This document shows, one piece after another, positions 42,514 to 53,321 of a DNA stretch of 64,000 nt. The position numbers and the translations under genes were made by a program. The DNA is from Kalmusia sp. IMI 367209 (Eukaryota; Ascomycota; Dothideomycetes; Pleosporales; Didymosphaeriaceae). Numbering within the stretch: position 1 is the first letter of the stretch; every line of letters starts with the position of its first letter. Location of the stretch: positions 4,030,001 through 4,094,000 of the forward strand of contig JAPEUQ010000001.1 of the NCBI GenBank assembly GCA_027946365.1. Direction: 5' to 3'. Under the pieces are notes generated by a model, which saw only the letters and a program-made list of their open reading frames with translations, was not told the DNA's origin and ran no database searches.

Positions 42514-42939
42514 ATGCCGCGGTCATCGCCATCGATTGTGGACCCTGAAACTTCCTTATCGACCGATTCTCATTCTGTGGAGCATCCTGCGTCATACTTC
42601 GCGGTAGCTGCGATAGAAGTTGAGCAGTTACTGACCGAATCGTTACCAGGCCCTGATGATCGAGCGCGGCACCTCGATCAATACGTCTCACTCAGGCATG
42701 TGCTGCGAGCCAGTGGGCGTTCTCGAGCCTCTGATTTGATGCGTGCTGCGATGGTGTTGCAATGGAAGTGGATACGAGCCCGGTGTTTTCACAAGCTAAA
42801 GGTGGCCGGATTGCAGGCAGGGCGTATGGGATTGGGGGCAGAGGCAACAGCGCACAGGCGACCCTTGCAATTCCATGTGGTTGACGGCCGCGCGTGGGAG
42901 TTTAGATGGGTCTCGAGTGAAAAGTCTGGCGTACGATGA
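42514..42939 (+). CDS. Possible hypothetical protein (141 residues)
   Basis: An ATG-started frame with balanced composition, including VEQLLTESLPGPDDRARHLD and LMRAAMVLQWKWIRARCF, which look helical and coding-like. There are no introns, signal peptide, membrane segment or known domain. It could be the first exon of a longer gene or a chance frame in GC-rich DNA. I list it because its composition differs from the Arg/Ser-rich noise nearby. Confidence 0.3.
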   Translation: MPRSSPSIVDPETSLSTDSHSVEHPASYFAVAAIEVEQLLTESLPGPDDRARHLDQYVSLRHVLRASGRSRASDLMRAAMVLQWKWIRARCFHKLKVAGLQAGRMGLGAEATAHRRPLQFHVVDGRAWEFRWVSSEKSGVR

Positions 42940-44704
42940 CGCCACTGGCCCAGCGTGCGCAGCTGTTATCGGCCGGCGCTTGCTTCCGACTGAACACGGT
43001 TAGGGACTCTTGCATCCGAAGAGGCGAAGCGCCATTTGTTGGTGGATCAACACGCTTCATTGCCTCTTTTATGACGAGTGCTCGAGAAAGACCCGGATGC
43101 AGCGCCCTCGCCAAGCTGCCGCGGCAGGCTTTTCCCCGACGCGCTCGATCAGCGAACATGTCGGAAGGAGGAGAGAGCCTCATGATCGCTTGACAGCCGC
43201 CGAGCCGCAAGAGCCGCAAAGGGTGCACGCCACTGCCGGACGCTGCAAACATCTACCATCGCGACACTCGTAGCACTCGAAGGCGACCGCATCACCGCGC
43301 GACCACGCCTGCCGACTGCTGTGGCATGTTCTGCAAGTGCAGGCGCTGCGCCATGGCTGCAGTCACTTCTACAAGAGATTGCGAAAGAGGGTCCGCATCC
43401 TGGGTGAAGGCCACCTCTTGCAGCCGCCCGCCCACCGTTGACATCATTGTACATGTTGGTACATTATCAAGCCCTCTGGACGGGCGCTATCCTCGACTGG
43501 GCCCTACCATCTAGCGTGGACAACTTATGGCCACGTTGTCGACCGCGAATGAAAATTGCTATCTTGGCTTGGTGGATATGCTCTGGATTAAAGAGCAATG
43601 CGTTGTGCGGTACGAGAAACCATTTGCCCGTAATTCTTATCATGTTTGCAAAAGCTCGTAGATGTTCGTCCAAGGGCTACAGCACACAGTGAGCCATCTT
43701 TCCGCATACCGGCCGAACGGGAAGGTTGATTGCCATGTCTCGCGCCGTCTTTCGTTTTCGGTGCTATTCAGCACGTCGGTCGTTTCGACCATGTGGTGCG
43801 CCTTGAATAGTGGAGCGCTTCGTACGGTGTAGGAAGTCGGTGACGGCTGAGAGAGGCTCGAGGGGACCCAGTGTGGTTCGTAATGGAAATGATGAGCATA
43901 GCGGTTGACGCGCTTGCAATTATCAGTAGCTGAGTCCACTCCTCGACTCTTGTCCGTTGGACCGCATATGGAACGCAACGATTCTTAGAATACCACGAAT
44001 GCGAATTCGAGACGGCCTGTGACTATCCTAGTACGGGACATGATGGTGATGATACAGCTCTTCACAGGGGTTTCGGCGCGCACCAAACTACCTCGAGCTT
44101 GAGGTCAAGGTCGCCCGCACTCCAACAGTCGAAGTGGAGCTATGTCACGCAACCTTCTCGGTGTGATGTGAAAAGCACATCCGCATACAGAAGGCATCCG
44201 TTGGGACGAACGAGGAAGGAGGAACAATATCCACACATGGAGCCCGCGCTCATGTGGGTTGCTAATTTCCCCAGACTGCCTTCTCCAGCTTCTCCTCAAG
44301 CTGATCAACTCGGATGTTCGGCGCAGGGACTGAGTGTATCCACTTTATCTCCACTTCTCCGCACGAAGCAATGCGAGACGCTGAACATGGATGGATGGGG
44401 GCAATCGCAGCTGTTTACTGGTCGATGGCCGTGTTGGCCGTGTAGTTGATTCTCAACATAAACAATGGAGCACTGCTTGGGGTTAGTCGGAAGATGGTGC
44501 TCTTGTATAACGGGGTGGTCGACGAGATGAGCGTTTCAAAATGAACGCGACGCATGTGACGAGGAAGGAAGCAACGACAGCGAGAGATGGCAGGTGGCGC
44601 ATCCTTGTAACCCCAGGTTCTGGGGGGACTCAACCCTCACACTCGACAACGCTCATCACTCTGTTACCCGCGGGCAGCCAGTCCCATCTGCCGTCGCATC
44701 GAGT
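42940..44704. other. Intergenic region, no gene seen
   Basis: Upstream region of the gene at 44705. Frames on both strands are short and overlap each other without support. No RNA gene or repeat is seen. Confidence 0.45.
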
Positions 44705-46951
44705 ATGAGTTGGACCGGCGGCAGGCTGCAGCGGTCCAAGAATGCAAACAAAGGTGTCATCCAGAAACAGAAGGCACATTTTGCACGGGCAAGGACACAG
44801 CTACAGAACAACGCCACCGCAAGCTCCTCAGCGATTTACCCTAGCTTCTTCCGTGATGAAGAAGTAAGCCTAAGTCGTCAGCTTTCATCGTTCAGCTCCT
44901 CGCGCACCGCTCGCCACATGGGCTATAATAGAACACTGCAAGGCCGTGGCAAAATGGGGACTTCGCCGGCTCACCACATCGTGCCTGGAACGCGCCGAGT
45001 CGCTGAAAAAAGACCACTGCATGGGCATGAGCAAGATGACACTGCGGCCTCCAGAAATGCGGATGGTGAGTTAGTGCCGCACTTCTCACCGATCATATGC
45101 ACCTCGTCACGCAGCCAGCTGATATCTCTCGTAGGCAGATACTCTCAGGACAGGAGAACAGCGGACAGCGACCCTGAGGAGAGCCTTATGGAGGCAAGGA
45201 AGAAGAGATTACTACAACAGAGCGATTGGGCCGGCTTAGTGCGACCGAAGCCAGCTGTGATGGATTTCAAAGCGAAAGAGGACCGGGGGAAGATAGGGAA
45301 GCGCAGAAAGATCAGAGATCCCCACGCATTGACCATCCCAAAGGCCCACTCTAGGCTCGTGCCGCGCCCGTTCCAATTTGGAACCAGCAGGCAGCCAGGG
45401 CAGGATACGAGTGGCGCCCCTCGAGACTACGATATCAGAATTCGTATCGGTACGGATGCATTGACGCGAGATTGGACAATGCAACAGACTCCCTCGCAAT
45501 CACAAGCAGCCGTCACGTCGTACGAGGCCTCGTCCAACAGCATGCTAATGGACAATGAAGACCTGCATATATTTGCCCCAAAGCCGGGGCAGCAAGGACA
45601 TGACCCACCTCGCGAGTTCGTGGGGGCGCACTTGCATGCCCATAAGAGCCTTCATCAACAAACGCGGGGTGAGTCGCCGCGGAGCCACCAGCCCTACCGC
45701 TGGGGCGGATCAGTAGACAGCGAACACCCAGGCCGGAAGCAAGACTTGGATATATCGTCGAACGACCGGGGCCGGACCAACCCCATCGACCCGTTCTCTG
45801 CAAACAAGGTAAGCCCAAACGAATTGGGTGAAGTTCCAGTGTGCTATATTGCGCAGCAGATGGAAAGCATTGCCCGCCCTTTGCGCCTCACTTTTGACAC
45901 GGCGTCCGATTCTCTAGCAGCTGTCCTGATGAATAACGCGTCACCGGGCAACACGATCGGTGAACCGAATCATGACCGTGTTACCGCTAATGCAGCCTCG
46001 ATAGAAACAGGCAATGTACAGATAGAGGTCGAGGCCGGCAGTGCTGGAGCTAGGCCGTCTGGTATCGATGATGGCCCTTGGAGGGCTTTCTTGCCTGCGC
46101 GTGCGGGTAGCTCGAAACTTTCGATAGCAGAGGATTCATCTGCAATTGATCGGGCGCATGATCGACCGTCGTCGGTTCCAAGTGCTGAGTCTGTGCCCTG
46201 GTCGCAGCAAGCCACGCAAGACGTGCAAACGCTAGTCAACTTGTCCTCTGGCGTCTCCCCGTCGTTGCCTTCCCTCACACGAGAAAGCGACGAGGACGAG
46301 CTACGAAAACGACCGCATATGGGAACCGAGGTCCTGGGACGTCCTCCGAAGAGGCAATGCAATGAAGACGATGGATTTTGGCAGAGACTTGTGTTCGGGA
46401 ATGACAGATTCGAACCAACAGATTCTATTCTTGAGCGTAAGGTAATTCTTGGAGAGATGCACACGATGGCCGAAAGGAGCATTCCCTCATCTGTCGCTGT
46501 GTCACTCAGCTTTACTACACCGTTCGACTCGCTCTGTGGACCCGGCTCTTGCGTAAGCGACAGCGCACAAGATGCAACAACCCGTGCGCCACTCGCAACG
46601 TCCTCAGGGTCCATGCTACCCATGATCACCTCATCGACAGCTCCACTTGATGGTCGTGGTCAGAGCATAAAGTTGAGCGAGGACGAGAGTGGAGACAGAG
46701 CACCGCAGTCGGCTGAGGACAGCGGTTTCGGGCTGCGATCTGTGACTCACACATCAATGCAAAACAACGTGTCTTGCAATAGCGGTGCAAGTCTCTCTGA
46801 AAATTCCGGTGACCATGCACGACCATCAGGCATCGACTCTGGCGGGGTGGAGGTCTGCAGGAATGGTCGTTTTGGTTCGGCTCGGGCGAACAGAAGGGTC
46901 TCTGCATCTATCTATGACATCCCGGTGAGCAGCGACGACGGGGATGGCTGA
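44705..46951 (+). CDS. Conserved fungal hypothetical protein (MSWTGGRL family), likely nuclear
   Basis: Single exon of 748 residues. The start at 44705 gives MSWTGGRLQRSKNANKGVI followed by QKQKAHFARARTQLQ, a block I recognise from the N-terminus of uncharacterised fungal proteins; the open frame further up lacks ATG. A second conserved block about residues 160-210 reads MEARKKRLLQQSDWAGLVRP and KEDRGKIGKRRKI. The rest is Ser/Asp-rich and probably disordered, with scattered basic patches (RKRPHMGTEVLGRPPKRQ) that fit nuclear import. The C-terminus SIYDIPVSSDDGDG is acidic and hydrophobic, like a SUMO-interaction motif. No enzyme fold is seen. Function unknown; a DNA repair or chromatin role is only a guess. 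Confidence 0.85.
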   Translation: MSWTGGRLQRSKNANKGVIQKQKAHFARARTQLQNNATASSSAIYPSFFRDEEVSLSRQLSSFSSSRTARHMGYNRTLQGRGKMGTSPAHHIVPGTRRVAEKRPLHGHEQDDTAASRNADGELVPHFSPIICTSSRSQLISLVGRYSQDRRTADSDPEESLMEARKKRLLQQSDWAGLVRPKPAVMDFKAKEDRGKIGKRRKIRDPHALTIPKAHSRLVPRPFQFGTSRQPGQDTSGAPRDYDIRIRIGTDALTRDWTMQQTPSQSQAAVTSYEASSNSMLMDNEDLHIFAPKPGQQGHDPPREFVGAHLHAHKSLHQQTRGESPRSHQPYRWGGSVDSEHPGRKQDLDISSNDRGRTNPIDPFSANKVSPNELGEVPVCYIAQQMESIARPLRLTFDTASDSLAAVLMNNASPGNTIGEPNHDRVTANAASIETGNVQIEVEAGSAGARPSGIDDGPWRAFLPARAGSSKLSIAEDSSAIDRAHDRPSSVPSAESVPWSQQATQDVQTLVNLSSGVSPSLPSLTRESDEDELRKRPHMGTEVLGRPPKRQCNEDDGFWQRLVFGNDRFEPTDSILERKVILGEMHTMAERSIPSSVAVSLSFTTPFDSLCGPGSCVSDSAQDATTRAPLATSSGSMLPMITSSTAPLDGRGQSIKLSEDESGDRAPQSAEDSGFGLRSVTHTSMQNNVSCNSGASLSENSGDHARPSGIDSGGVEVCRNGRFGSARANRRVSASIYDIPVSSDDGDG

Positions 46952-48012
46952 AAGTGCGATGGTTGGGAATGAATATTGGTACTCTCTTTTTCGAATGCCA
47001 AATTCGCAGTGCAGCATCGTGTTGTGTGACAAGCGTATCAGCGGCCTGGTTGCAACATGTTATCCATCAACATGGAAAGCGAGCACAAAAATAATGAAAC
47101 CAATTTCTGTGTACCGGCATGTTCGCGTTTCGATTGGTCGCCGCACGTTCACAGCTCAAACGGGATCAGCTGAGCTCGCATGCAGAGAACATTCTTTTGT
47201 GCATCTGCACTGTTCATTGGCCTGTCCTTTTCGCGAGCAAAGCGTCGTAGCCCGTAGATCGGAATGGTGCTGGATCTCTGAACACGACGCGTCGCTCACC
47301 GCAGGACGCCAACTGCAGGCAATGTCGCGCACAAAGCGAAGGCTAGCTTGACCCTTTGCGTTCGGGACGGGAAGTAAATTTCTTTTTCCCCCTTTCCGTG
47401 GATGCGTGGCATGCATGTCATTCTGGTGTTCGCTTGACGTCGGAGCAGGGTGCGCTACGTGCGAGCCCTATATCGGGACGCCTCAGGGTGACACATGGCT
47501 GGGTAGCCCGTGCCCAGGCGCAACAGGATCCAGCATTGCATTCCTCAGGCCGCGTGGACCGTGTGCAGCCAGCGATTGCGCAGGGAGCGCAGGCACGACG
47601 AATTGACGCCGGGATTCGGTTGCATTCAGCTGATGCCCAGGTGGGTGTCGGACGCGGTGTGCAAGGTAAACAGGAAACAAACCCAACTCGGGGCAAGGCA
47701 TGAAAATGCAGACGCAAGATTGCACAGTGCGAAGGAGCGATTGGATGCGAAACGAGCAGAGGAAAATATCATCACACCGCCGCTGGCTGCCCATGTGACC
47801 TAGCTGGGGAATCCCAAGAGTGGCTTGGTTGTGGGGAGCATGGGCAATGATTCGTGGACGCCGGGGTCGACTCCTGCTGAGGAGATGCCGGGCTTCCAGA
47901 ACACCCTTGGAATAAGCCGCCGTCACGCGACCGGCGTGCATGGCAGCGAACGGTACAGACGGATACGGAGCAGCAGAGCACGTCGTTGTGCACGCGCGCT
48001 CGCGGTGCCAGC

Positions 48013-48036
48013 AAAAAAAAAAAAAAAAAAAAAAAA
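48013..48036 (+). repeat. A24 homopolymer tract
   Basis: Twenty-four consecutive A in otherwise GC-rich DNA. Length is likely to be unreliable in an assembly and variable between strains. No target-site duplication that would mark a retroposed element is evident. Confidence 0.85.
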
Positions 48037-48258
48037 GCAGACCAACAGAACGGCCGTGGCAGCGGTCGTTGTCGCAGGGCAGCCTCTTTCGAGTGACGCG
48101 GCGGGGCCTTGACCTGGTGGGCGAGATCGGCAACAGGGGCAAACCAGAGCGTCGGCATCACTTGTTTCAATGTGACGGGCCCGCGCCACGTGTGGTGTGC
48201 GTGTGTGTGGCAGAACAAAACGGAGCCGCTTCGTAGCGGCGCTTTTGGGAGACGAGGA

Positions 48259-48282
48259 GCCTCGACGATGACTCGTCGAGGC
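48259..48282. repeat. Perfect 10-bp inverted repeat with 4-base spacer
   Basis: GCCTCGACGA at 48259-48268 and its exact complement TCGTCGAGGC at 48273-48282, separated by TGAC. It could be a hairpin or a dimeric protein site. No gene lies within 300 bases with certainty. Confidence 0.6.
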
Positions 48283-49093
48283 CGCTCCACCGTCGCCGCC
48301 CAAGGGCTCCCCGTCAGCGGATACGCTGAGCGTACGCTGGGCCACTATCAAGTCGTCCGCTGGCAGGGCAGGGCCGGTAATGTGTCGGTGAGAACGGAAA
48401 GGGTAAACGGCAGAGAGGGCCCCCCTGGGGCGGTCGTGAAGCTGGGTGTGCTGGGCTGGGGCTGGCAGGCCAGTGTCTCCCGAGGCTCCCAGTCAGCGTG
48501 GTACTCGTGCTGCCAGGCATGCATGCGAGACCCGCTCGTACTTTGCCGTCCTTTGCGGAGCATGTTGGACGCGGCGACAGGCTATTATTAACCCGGTCCT
48601 CCTTTCCCCTCCCCTCCTCTCCCGCCAGAGGGCCATGCTGCGTGGCAGCAGGAAGGATGAATCGAGCATCGGGGCCACGCGCATCAGACGGCCACTCACT
48701 CAGCCTTGCTCAGCGCTGACTGGGCGGGCGCTCTGTGTGGGCGTGATGTGCGGGTGCCTGTCTCCATGGCATCGCAGATCTGGCTGCAGGCGGCTGGCCG
48801 TCGAATTGCGGCGTGCGGCGAGCAGTGGAATGATGAGGCGGAGATTTTCAGGCGCCCTCCCCTCGGTCAGAGGAGGTGGAGCCGGGGTTGGCAGCCCAAC
48901 GTCATGGCCGCCGCGACAGTCGGTTTCACCAACAAAGCGGGGCGGGAGAGTGGGAGGAGCGGCACGAGCAAAGGGCAGAAAGCAGCTCAGCCGTAACATC
49001 CGGTAGCGCCATCAGACGAGGGCATGCTGGCGCGCACGCCGGCGCAAAAGCTGCCAGGGGAAATGGGAAATGCGGTGCGGCACAGCACACAGC

Positions 49094-49097
<4 letters not shown>

Positions 49098-49124
<27 letters not shown>
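49098..49124 (+). repeat. (CAG)9 microsatellite
   Basis: Nine perfect CAG units about 820 bases before the PLC start, apparently noncoding. Confidence 0.85.
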
Positions 49125-49127
<3 letters not shown>

Positions 49128-49943
49128 GGGGGGGCCCGGCATCAGGCCCAGCCAGCAAAGACACCACCGCGCTCACCCCCGGCCAGCAACGAGAGCCCAG
49201 CAGAGCCCAGCAGAGTCCCAGCATGTCCCAGCAAGAGGCTCGCCCCAGGCCCAGAGCGGTTGGTGCAGCGTGTCGCCGTTGGGAAAGTCGTTGCACGTCC
49301 CCGCCTGCCATCTGGTAGCTCCGGCAGGCGCGAGCTATTTCGTAAGGAGCATCGCCCGTCCACACGTTCCTCAAATGTAGCCGCTCCACCATTCTGCTTT
49401 CTCCATTCTGCATTCAAACACTGCATTCCGCGCCAATTCCTCCCCCTCGCACAGCCAGCTGCATCGTCAATCCTCCTCCACACGGCCACCTGCAGCCTGC
49501 ACCCCGATCTGGCCGGCTACAGATTACTCCTCACCCCACCCCACGACCACGCCTGCGCGAACGCCCCGCCAGAGCACCCTGCCCGCCGCCTCCTGCGCTC
49601 GCCTGCACTCGCCTGCACCTCTGCTGCACCTGGCTGCTTCCTGCATGCAGCGCGCCTGCAAGAAAGCCCTTCGCAGCTGACCAGCCTTTTCGCGCATCGC
49701 GCTTCGTGGCCCCGACACAGCTAGAGGTCCACGCTCCCTCCCGCCGCCGCGCCATGCTCGATTGGTAGCGCAGACCTTCACAGCCGTCCGTCTTCTCTAT
49801 ATCATCACCGACTCCGCTGTGGGCGCGGCCTCCCGAAAAAGAAATCGCACCCTCCGCTGTGCTGCCCCCCATGCTGCCCCCATGCTACCTCCAGCATGCC
49901 GGCCATTGACTAGACGCCGCCCTCGCTTTGTTCTACCTTCACA

Positions 49944-52900
49944 ATGACGCTCCACAACGGAGACGTAAAGGCGGCCCGGCCGAGGCTGCCCTCGCCGCAG
50001 CCGTCCTTTGCGCGCGCAATCACCATCCCGTCCGCGCGAGGCAGCCCTGCGAGCACTTCCAGCCGCTTTGGCAACAATGGCAGCCTGACCTCCACCCCCG
50101 AGGGCATGGTCCCCTTCACGAGCTGCTCTTTGCCTGCCGTGCCTTCGTACATGCTGCCCGAGCCCTATGTCCAACCGCCCTTGAGCACCCCGCCAACATC
50201 GTCACCCTCTGCCATGGCCGAGGCTCTGAGCAGGGGCCCCGGCCTGATACGAAGAGTCAGTCGCGGCGCCCAGGGCATACCCAACAGGTTCCGACGCAAC
50301 GGATCGGCCGCGCAACGTGACAAGAGCTCCGGGCCCGTCATCATGCGCCGGCGAAGCGACAGCAGGACCGCCGTCGAAACCGCCCTGGACCTCTCCGACT
50401 TCGATGCGAATTATCTTGACCAAGAGATAGCTGTGGATGAAGAGGGTGACCCCATGACGGATGCTCTCGGCATCATCGCTACCCGGCCCCTGTTCAGCTC
50501 CATCCCTTCCTCCACCGTCTCGGCGCCGAAACGGAACTCTCGGGTGGAGCAAGGCACGCTAGTATGGAAGGTCACCAAGAAAGTCAAGAAATCTATTATT
50601 CTGCGGCTCGACTTAGACTCTGCCAAGGTCTTTTGGGATCCGCAGCGGCCCTCGAAATCCTTCTACATCGATGATGTCAAGGACTTGCGTACGGGGGCCG
50701 ACGCGAAGCACTATCGCGAAGAACTCAAGTGTGACGAGAGATTCGAACACTTGTGGTTCACCATCGTCTACTCTGACACGAGCCGGTCCAAGGGCAAGAT
50801 CAAAACGATGCATTTGATTGCGCCAGATGTAAACATCTTCAATCACTGGACTGAGACGCTCAACGCCGTGTCACGCGACCGCATCGACATGATGGCAGGC
50901 TTGATGGGCTTCGCCGAAAAGAGTGCCCGTCTCGTCTGGCAACGCCAGATGAAGAAGCGCTTCCACGGACAGGGCCATTTTCAACAAGAGGAAACGATGG
51001 ATCTGCAAGGTATCATCGAGCTCTGCCGCAGCCTCCACATCAACTGTTCCGAGAAGACCCTCCAGTCATACTTTGTTGAAGCCGACAGGGATCATACCAG
51101 TAGCCTCAACCAGGAAGAGTTCTTGCACTTCGTGCGGAGGTTGAAGAAGAGGAAGGATATCAAACAAATCTACAAGCAGTTCACGCCTGCGCCCCACTCG
51201 GGCATGGACCAGTACACCTTCTTCGAATTCCTCCAGAGAGAGCAGGACATCGACGTGTACGCCGACGTCGAACACTGGACAGCCACCTTTGAGAAGCTAG
51301 CCGGCGCCACCAAGCCCAAATCGACACCCCCGGAAGGTGGCGAAATCCCTCTGCCCTTGACCATGAACTTTCCTGCATTCCAAACTTTCCTCACCTCGGA
51401 CGCTCACAATTCCATCTTCAAGCCTGTCAGCTCAGCGTTGGAGCTCGATCGCCCGCTCAACGAATACTTCATCTCAAGCTCCCACAACACGTACCTCCTC
51501 GGTCCTCAAGTAGTCGGAGTGTCCAGCACCGAGGCTTACATTACTGCGCTCCAGAAAGGCTGTCGTTGTCTCGAGATCGACTGCTGGGACGGCAGTGACG
51601 GCAGGCCCATCGTCACGCACGGCCGGACATTCACCAAGCCCATCACCTTCCACGATGCGATCAAGGTCATCGACAAATATGCCTTTGTTGAATCCGAGTA
51701 TCCACTCATCTTGTCTCTCGAAGTGCACTGCTCGCCCGACCAACAGCACATCATGGTCAAGACCATGGTTGACGAGTTCGGTGATAAGCTCGTGGTACAA
51801 CCATTGAAGGATGACTACCAATTGCCATCGCCCGAGGAACTCAAAGGCAGAATCTTGATCAAAGTCAAAGGCCCTCCGGAAGAGCTTGATGCAAAGGCGT
51901 TGAGGCAGGAGTTGTCTGCACGCAAACGCGAACGTAGCTTCAGCTCGCCTTGGTCGCGCCCCGTGCTACTGAACGACACCATCATTCCAGATTCCCCACT
52001 CATATCCAGCCCTCATTCGCTGAGCCCTCCGGAGCGTAATGGCGTTCTTTGGGCATCGCCACGGACTTCGGCCACGTCGACAACGTACATCCCCACACCA
52101 TCTCTTCTCAGTTCTGCCGACGACAGCGACAGCCCTCATGCAACCGCTGCCGAAGACCGAGACAAAAGGAAGCCTAAGAAGTCCAAGACGAGCAACATCA
52201 CCGAAACGCTTGGTCGCCTAGGCGTCTACACGCGAGGCATCAAGTTTTCCGACTTCGATGCAGCCGAGGCCGAAACTCCCAACCACGTCATCTCCTTCAA
52301 CGAGCGCATGTTCGACAAGCTCACCAAACCTGGCGCACGGGAAAAGCAACGCCTAGAAGAGCACAACATGACATGCCTGATGCGCGTTTACCCTGGTGGC
52401 CATCGAATCACGTCTTCCAACTTTGACCCACTCCGGTTCTGGCGTCGCGGCGTCCAGATGGCTGCTACCAATTGGCAGACATACGACCTAGGACAACAAC
52501 TCAATGAAGCTATGTTCGCTGGCGGCGACGATCGGACCGGCTACGTGCTCAAACCTGCCGAGCTCCGCCTCCATGATCAGACCCCTGTAGTTGGGCCGCG
52601 ACGAGCACCGAAGATGGAAGTCAAATTCACCGTGCAAATCATTTCTGCGCAGCAGCTTCCTCGTCCAAAAACTCTGGCAGCAGATGCGAGCATCAGCCCG
52701 TTCGTCCAATTCGAGATGTATTGCGCCGAGGATGCCGGTCCCAATGCAACTGGTATTGGCGGCCAGGATGTCTCTACCCGAAAGGATGGATACTCGGGCA
52801 TTGGCCAACCCTTGAAGAAGAGGACTCGCACCGTCGACGGAAACGGATACAACCCCGAATTCAAAGACGAGATTGAGATGACAGTAACGACCCGATATCC

Positions 52901-53321
52901 TGACCTTGTCTTTGTACGCTGGACAGTATGGAATACCGTGGATGGAAGGACGCCGGACAATGCTCCGTTGGCACAGTTCACGGCTAAATTGAACGCTCTT
53001 CAGCAAGGATATCGTCACATTCCCTTGTTTGATGGCAACGGAGAGCAGTACTTGTTCTCTAGACTGTTCTGCAAGATCAAGAAGCAGGACATTGTTCATG
53101 CCTCCATGTCTTCCATGCCCGGGTACGGCTCGCGTCGGGCATCTGTGGAACCAATGAGCCCGCCGCCGGAGCAGCCCACTCCCAGGTCCAATAGCAGCTT
53201 CATCAAACGCCTGATCAGGGCTCCTAGCGAGCGCAAGAAGCGCAAAGAAGAAAAATACAACGGCGAATGGAAAGAACAGGAGTGGGACGTCATAAGTCGC
53301 AGCAGTACATTTGATCGATAA
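49944..53321 (+). CDS. plc1: Phosphoinositide-specific phospholipase C, delta type
   Basis: Single exon of 1125 residues. The enzyme cuts PIP2 to IP3 and diacylglycerol at the plasma membrane in a Ca2+-dependent way. Order of domains: a disordered Ser/Pro-rich N-terminus (1-195), then a PH domain about 200-315 (GTLVWKVTKKVKKSIILRLD). EF hands cover about 345-450 (EADRDHTSSLNQEEFLHFVR). The X box, about 500-650, holds the catalytic His in FISSSHNTYLLG, CLEIDCWDG, the second His in PIVTHGRTFTKPITFHDA, and ILSLEVHCS. A long Ser-rich X-Y linker covers about 655-745. The Y box, about 750-870, holds YTRGIKFSDFD, NHVISFNE and RVYPGGHRITSSNFDPLRFW. A C2 domain starts about 890 (FTVQIISAQQLPRPK). The tail is basic (IKRLIRAPSERKKRKEE). 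All catalytic residues are present. The length exceeds yeast Plc1 because of the long ends. Confidence 0.97.
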   Translation: MTLHNGDVKAARPRLPSPQPSFARAITIPSARGSPASTSSRFGNNGSLTSTPEGMVPFTSCSLPAVPSYMLPEPYVQPPLSTPPTSSPSAMAEALSRGPGLIRRVSRGAQGIPNRFRRNGSAAQRDKSSGPVIMRRRSDSRTAVETALDLSDFDANYLDQEIAVDEEGDPMTDALGIIATRPLFSSIPSSTVSAPKRNSRVEQGTLVWKVTKKVKKSIILRLDLDSAKVFWDPQRPSKSFYIDDVKDLRTGADAKHYREELKCDERFEHLWFTIVYSDTSRSKGKIKTMHLIAPDVNIFNHWTETLNAVSRDRIDMMAGLMGFAEKSARLVWQRQMKKRFHGQGHFQQEETMDLQGIIELCRSLHINCSEKTLQSYFVEADRDHTSSLNQEEFLHFVRRLKKRKDIKQIYKQFTPAPHSGMDQYTFFEFLQREQDIDVYADVEHWTATFEKLAGATKPKSTPPEGGEIPLPLTMNFPAFQTFLTSDAHNSIFKPVSSALELDRPLNEYFISSSHNTYLLGPQVVGVSSTEAYITALQKGCRCLEIDCWDGSDGRPIVTHGRTFTKPITFHDAIKVIDKYAFVESEYPLILSLEVHCSPDQQHIMVKTMVDEFGDKLVVQPLKDDYQLPSPEELKGRILIKVKGPPEELDAKALRQELSARKRERSFSSPWSRPVLLNDTIIPDSPLISSPHSLSPPERNGVLWASPRTSATSTTYIPTPSLLSSADDSDSPHATAAEDRDKRKPKKSKTSNITETLGRLGVYTRGIKFSDFDAAEAETPNHVISFNERMFDKLTKPGAREKQRLEEHNMTCLMRVYPGGHRITSSNFDPLRFWRRGVQMAATNWQTYDLGQQLNEAMFAGGDDRTGYVLKPAELRLHDQTPVVGPRRAPKMEVKFTVQIISAQQLPRPKTLAADASISPFVQFEMYCAEDAGPNATGIGGQDVSTRKDGYSGIGQPLKKRTRTVDGNGYNPEFKDEIEMTVTTRYPDLVFVRWTVWNTVDGRTPDNAPLAQFTAKLNALQQGYRHIPLFDGNGEQYLFSRLFCKIKKQDIVHASMSSMPGYGSRRASVEPMSPPPEQPTPRSNSSFIKRLIRAPSERKKRKEEKYNGEWKEQEWDVISRSSTFDR

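Larger units (their letters stand above)
46952..49943. other. GC-rich intergenic region and leader of the PLC gene
   Basis: Three kilobases with many overlapping low-complexity frames on both strands, none with a domain, splice context or good start. It holds a 24-A tract, a short perfect inverted repeat and a (CAG)9 tract, listed separately. The last part is the C-rich leader of the phospholipase gene. Confidence 0.45.

Noticed and set aside
48013..48036. A24 tract as the tail of a retroposed element
   Set aside because: No upstream retroposon-like body and no flanking target-site duplication could be seen.
47483..48590. Several long frames on both strands around the A24 tract
   Set aside because: They overlap one another, read through homopolymers and repeats, and have no recognisable motif.
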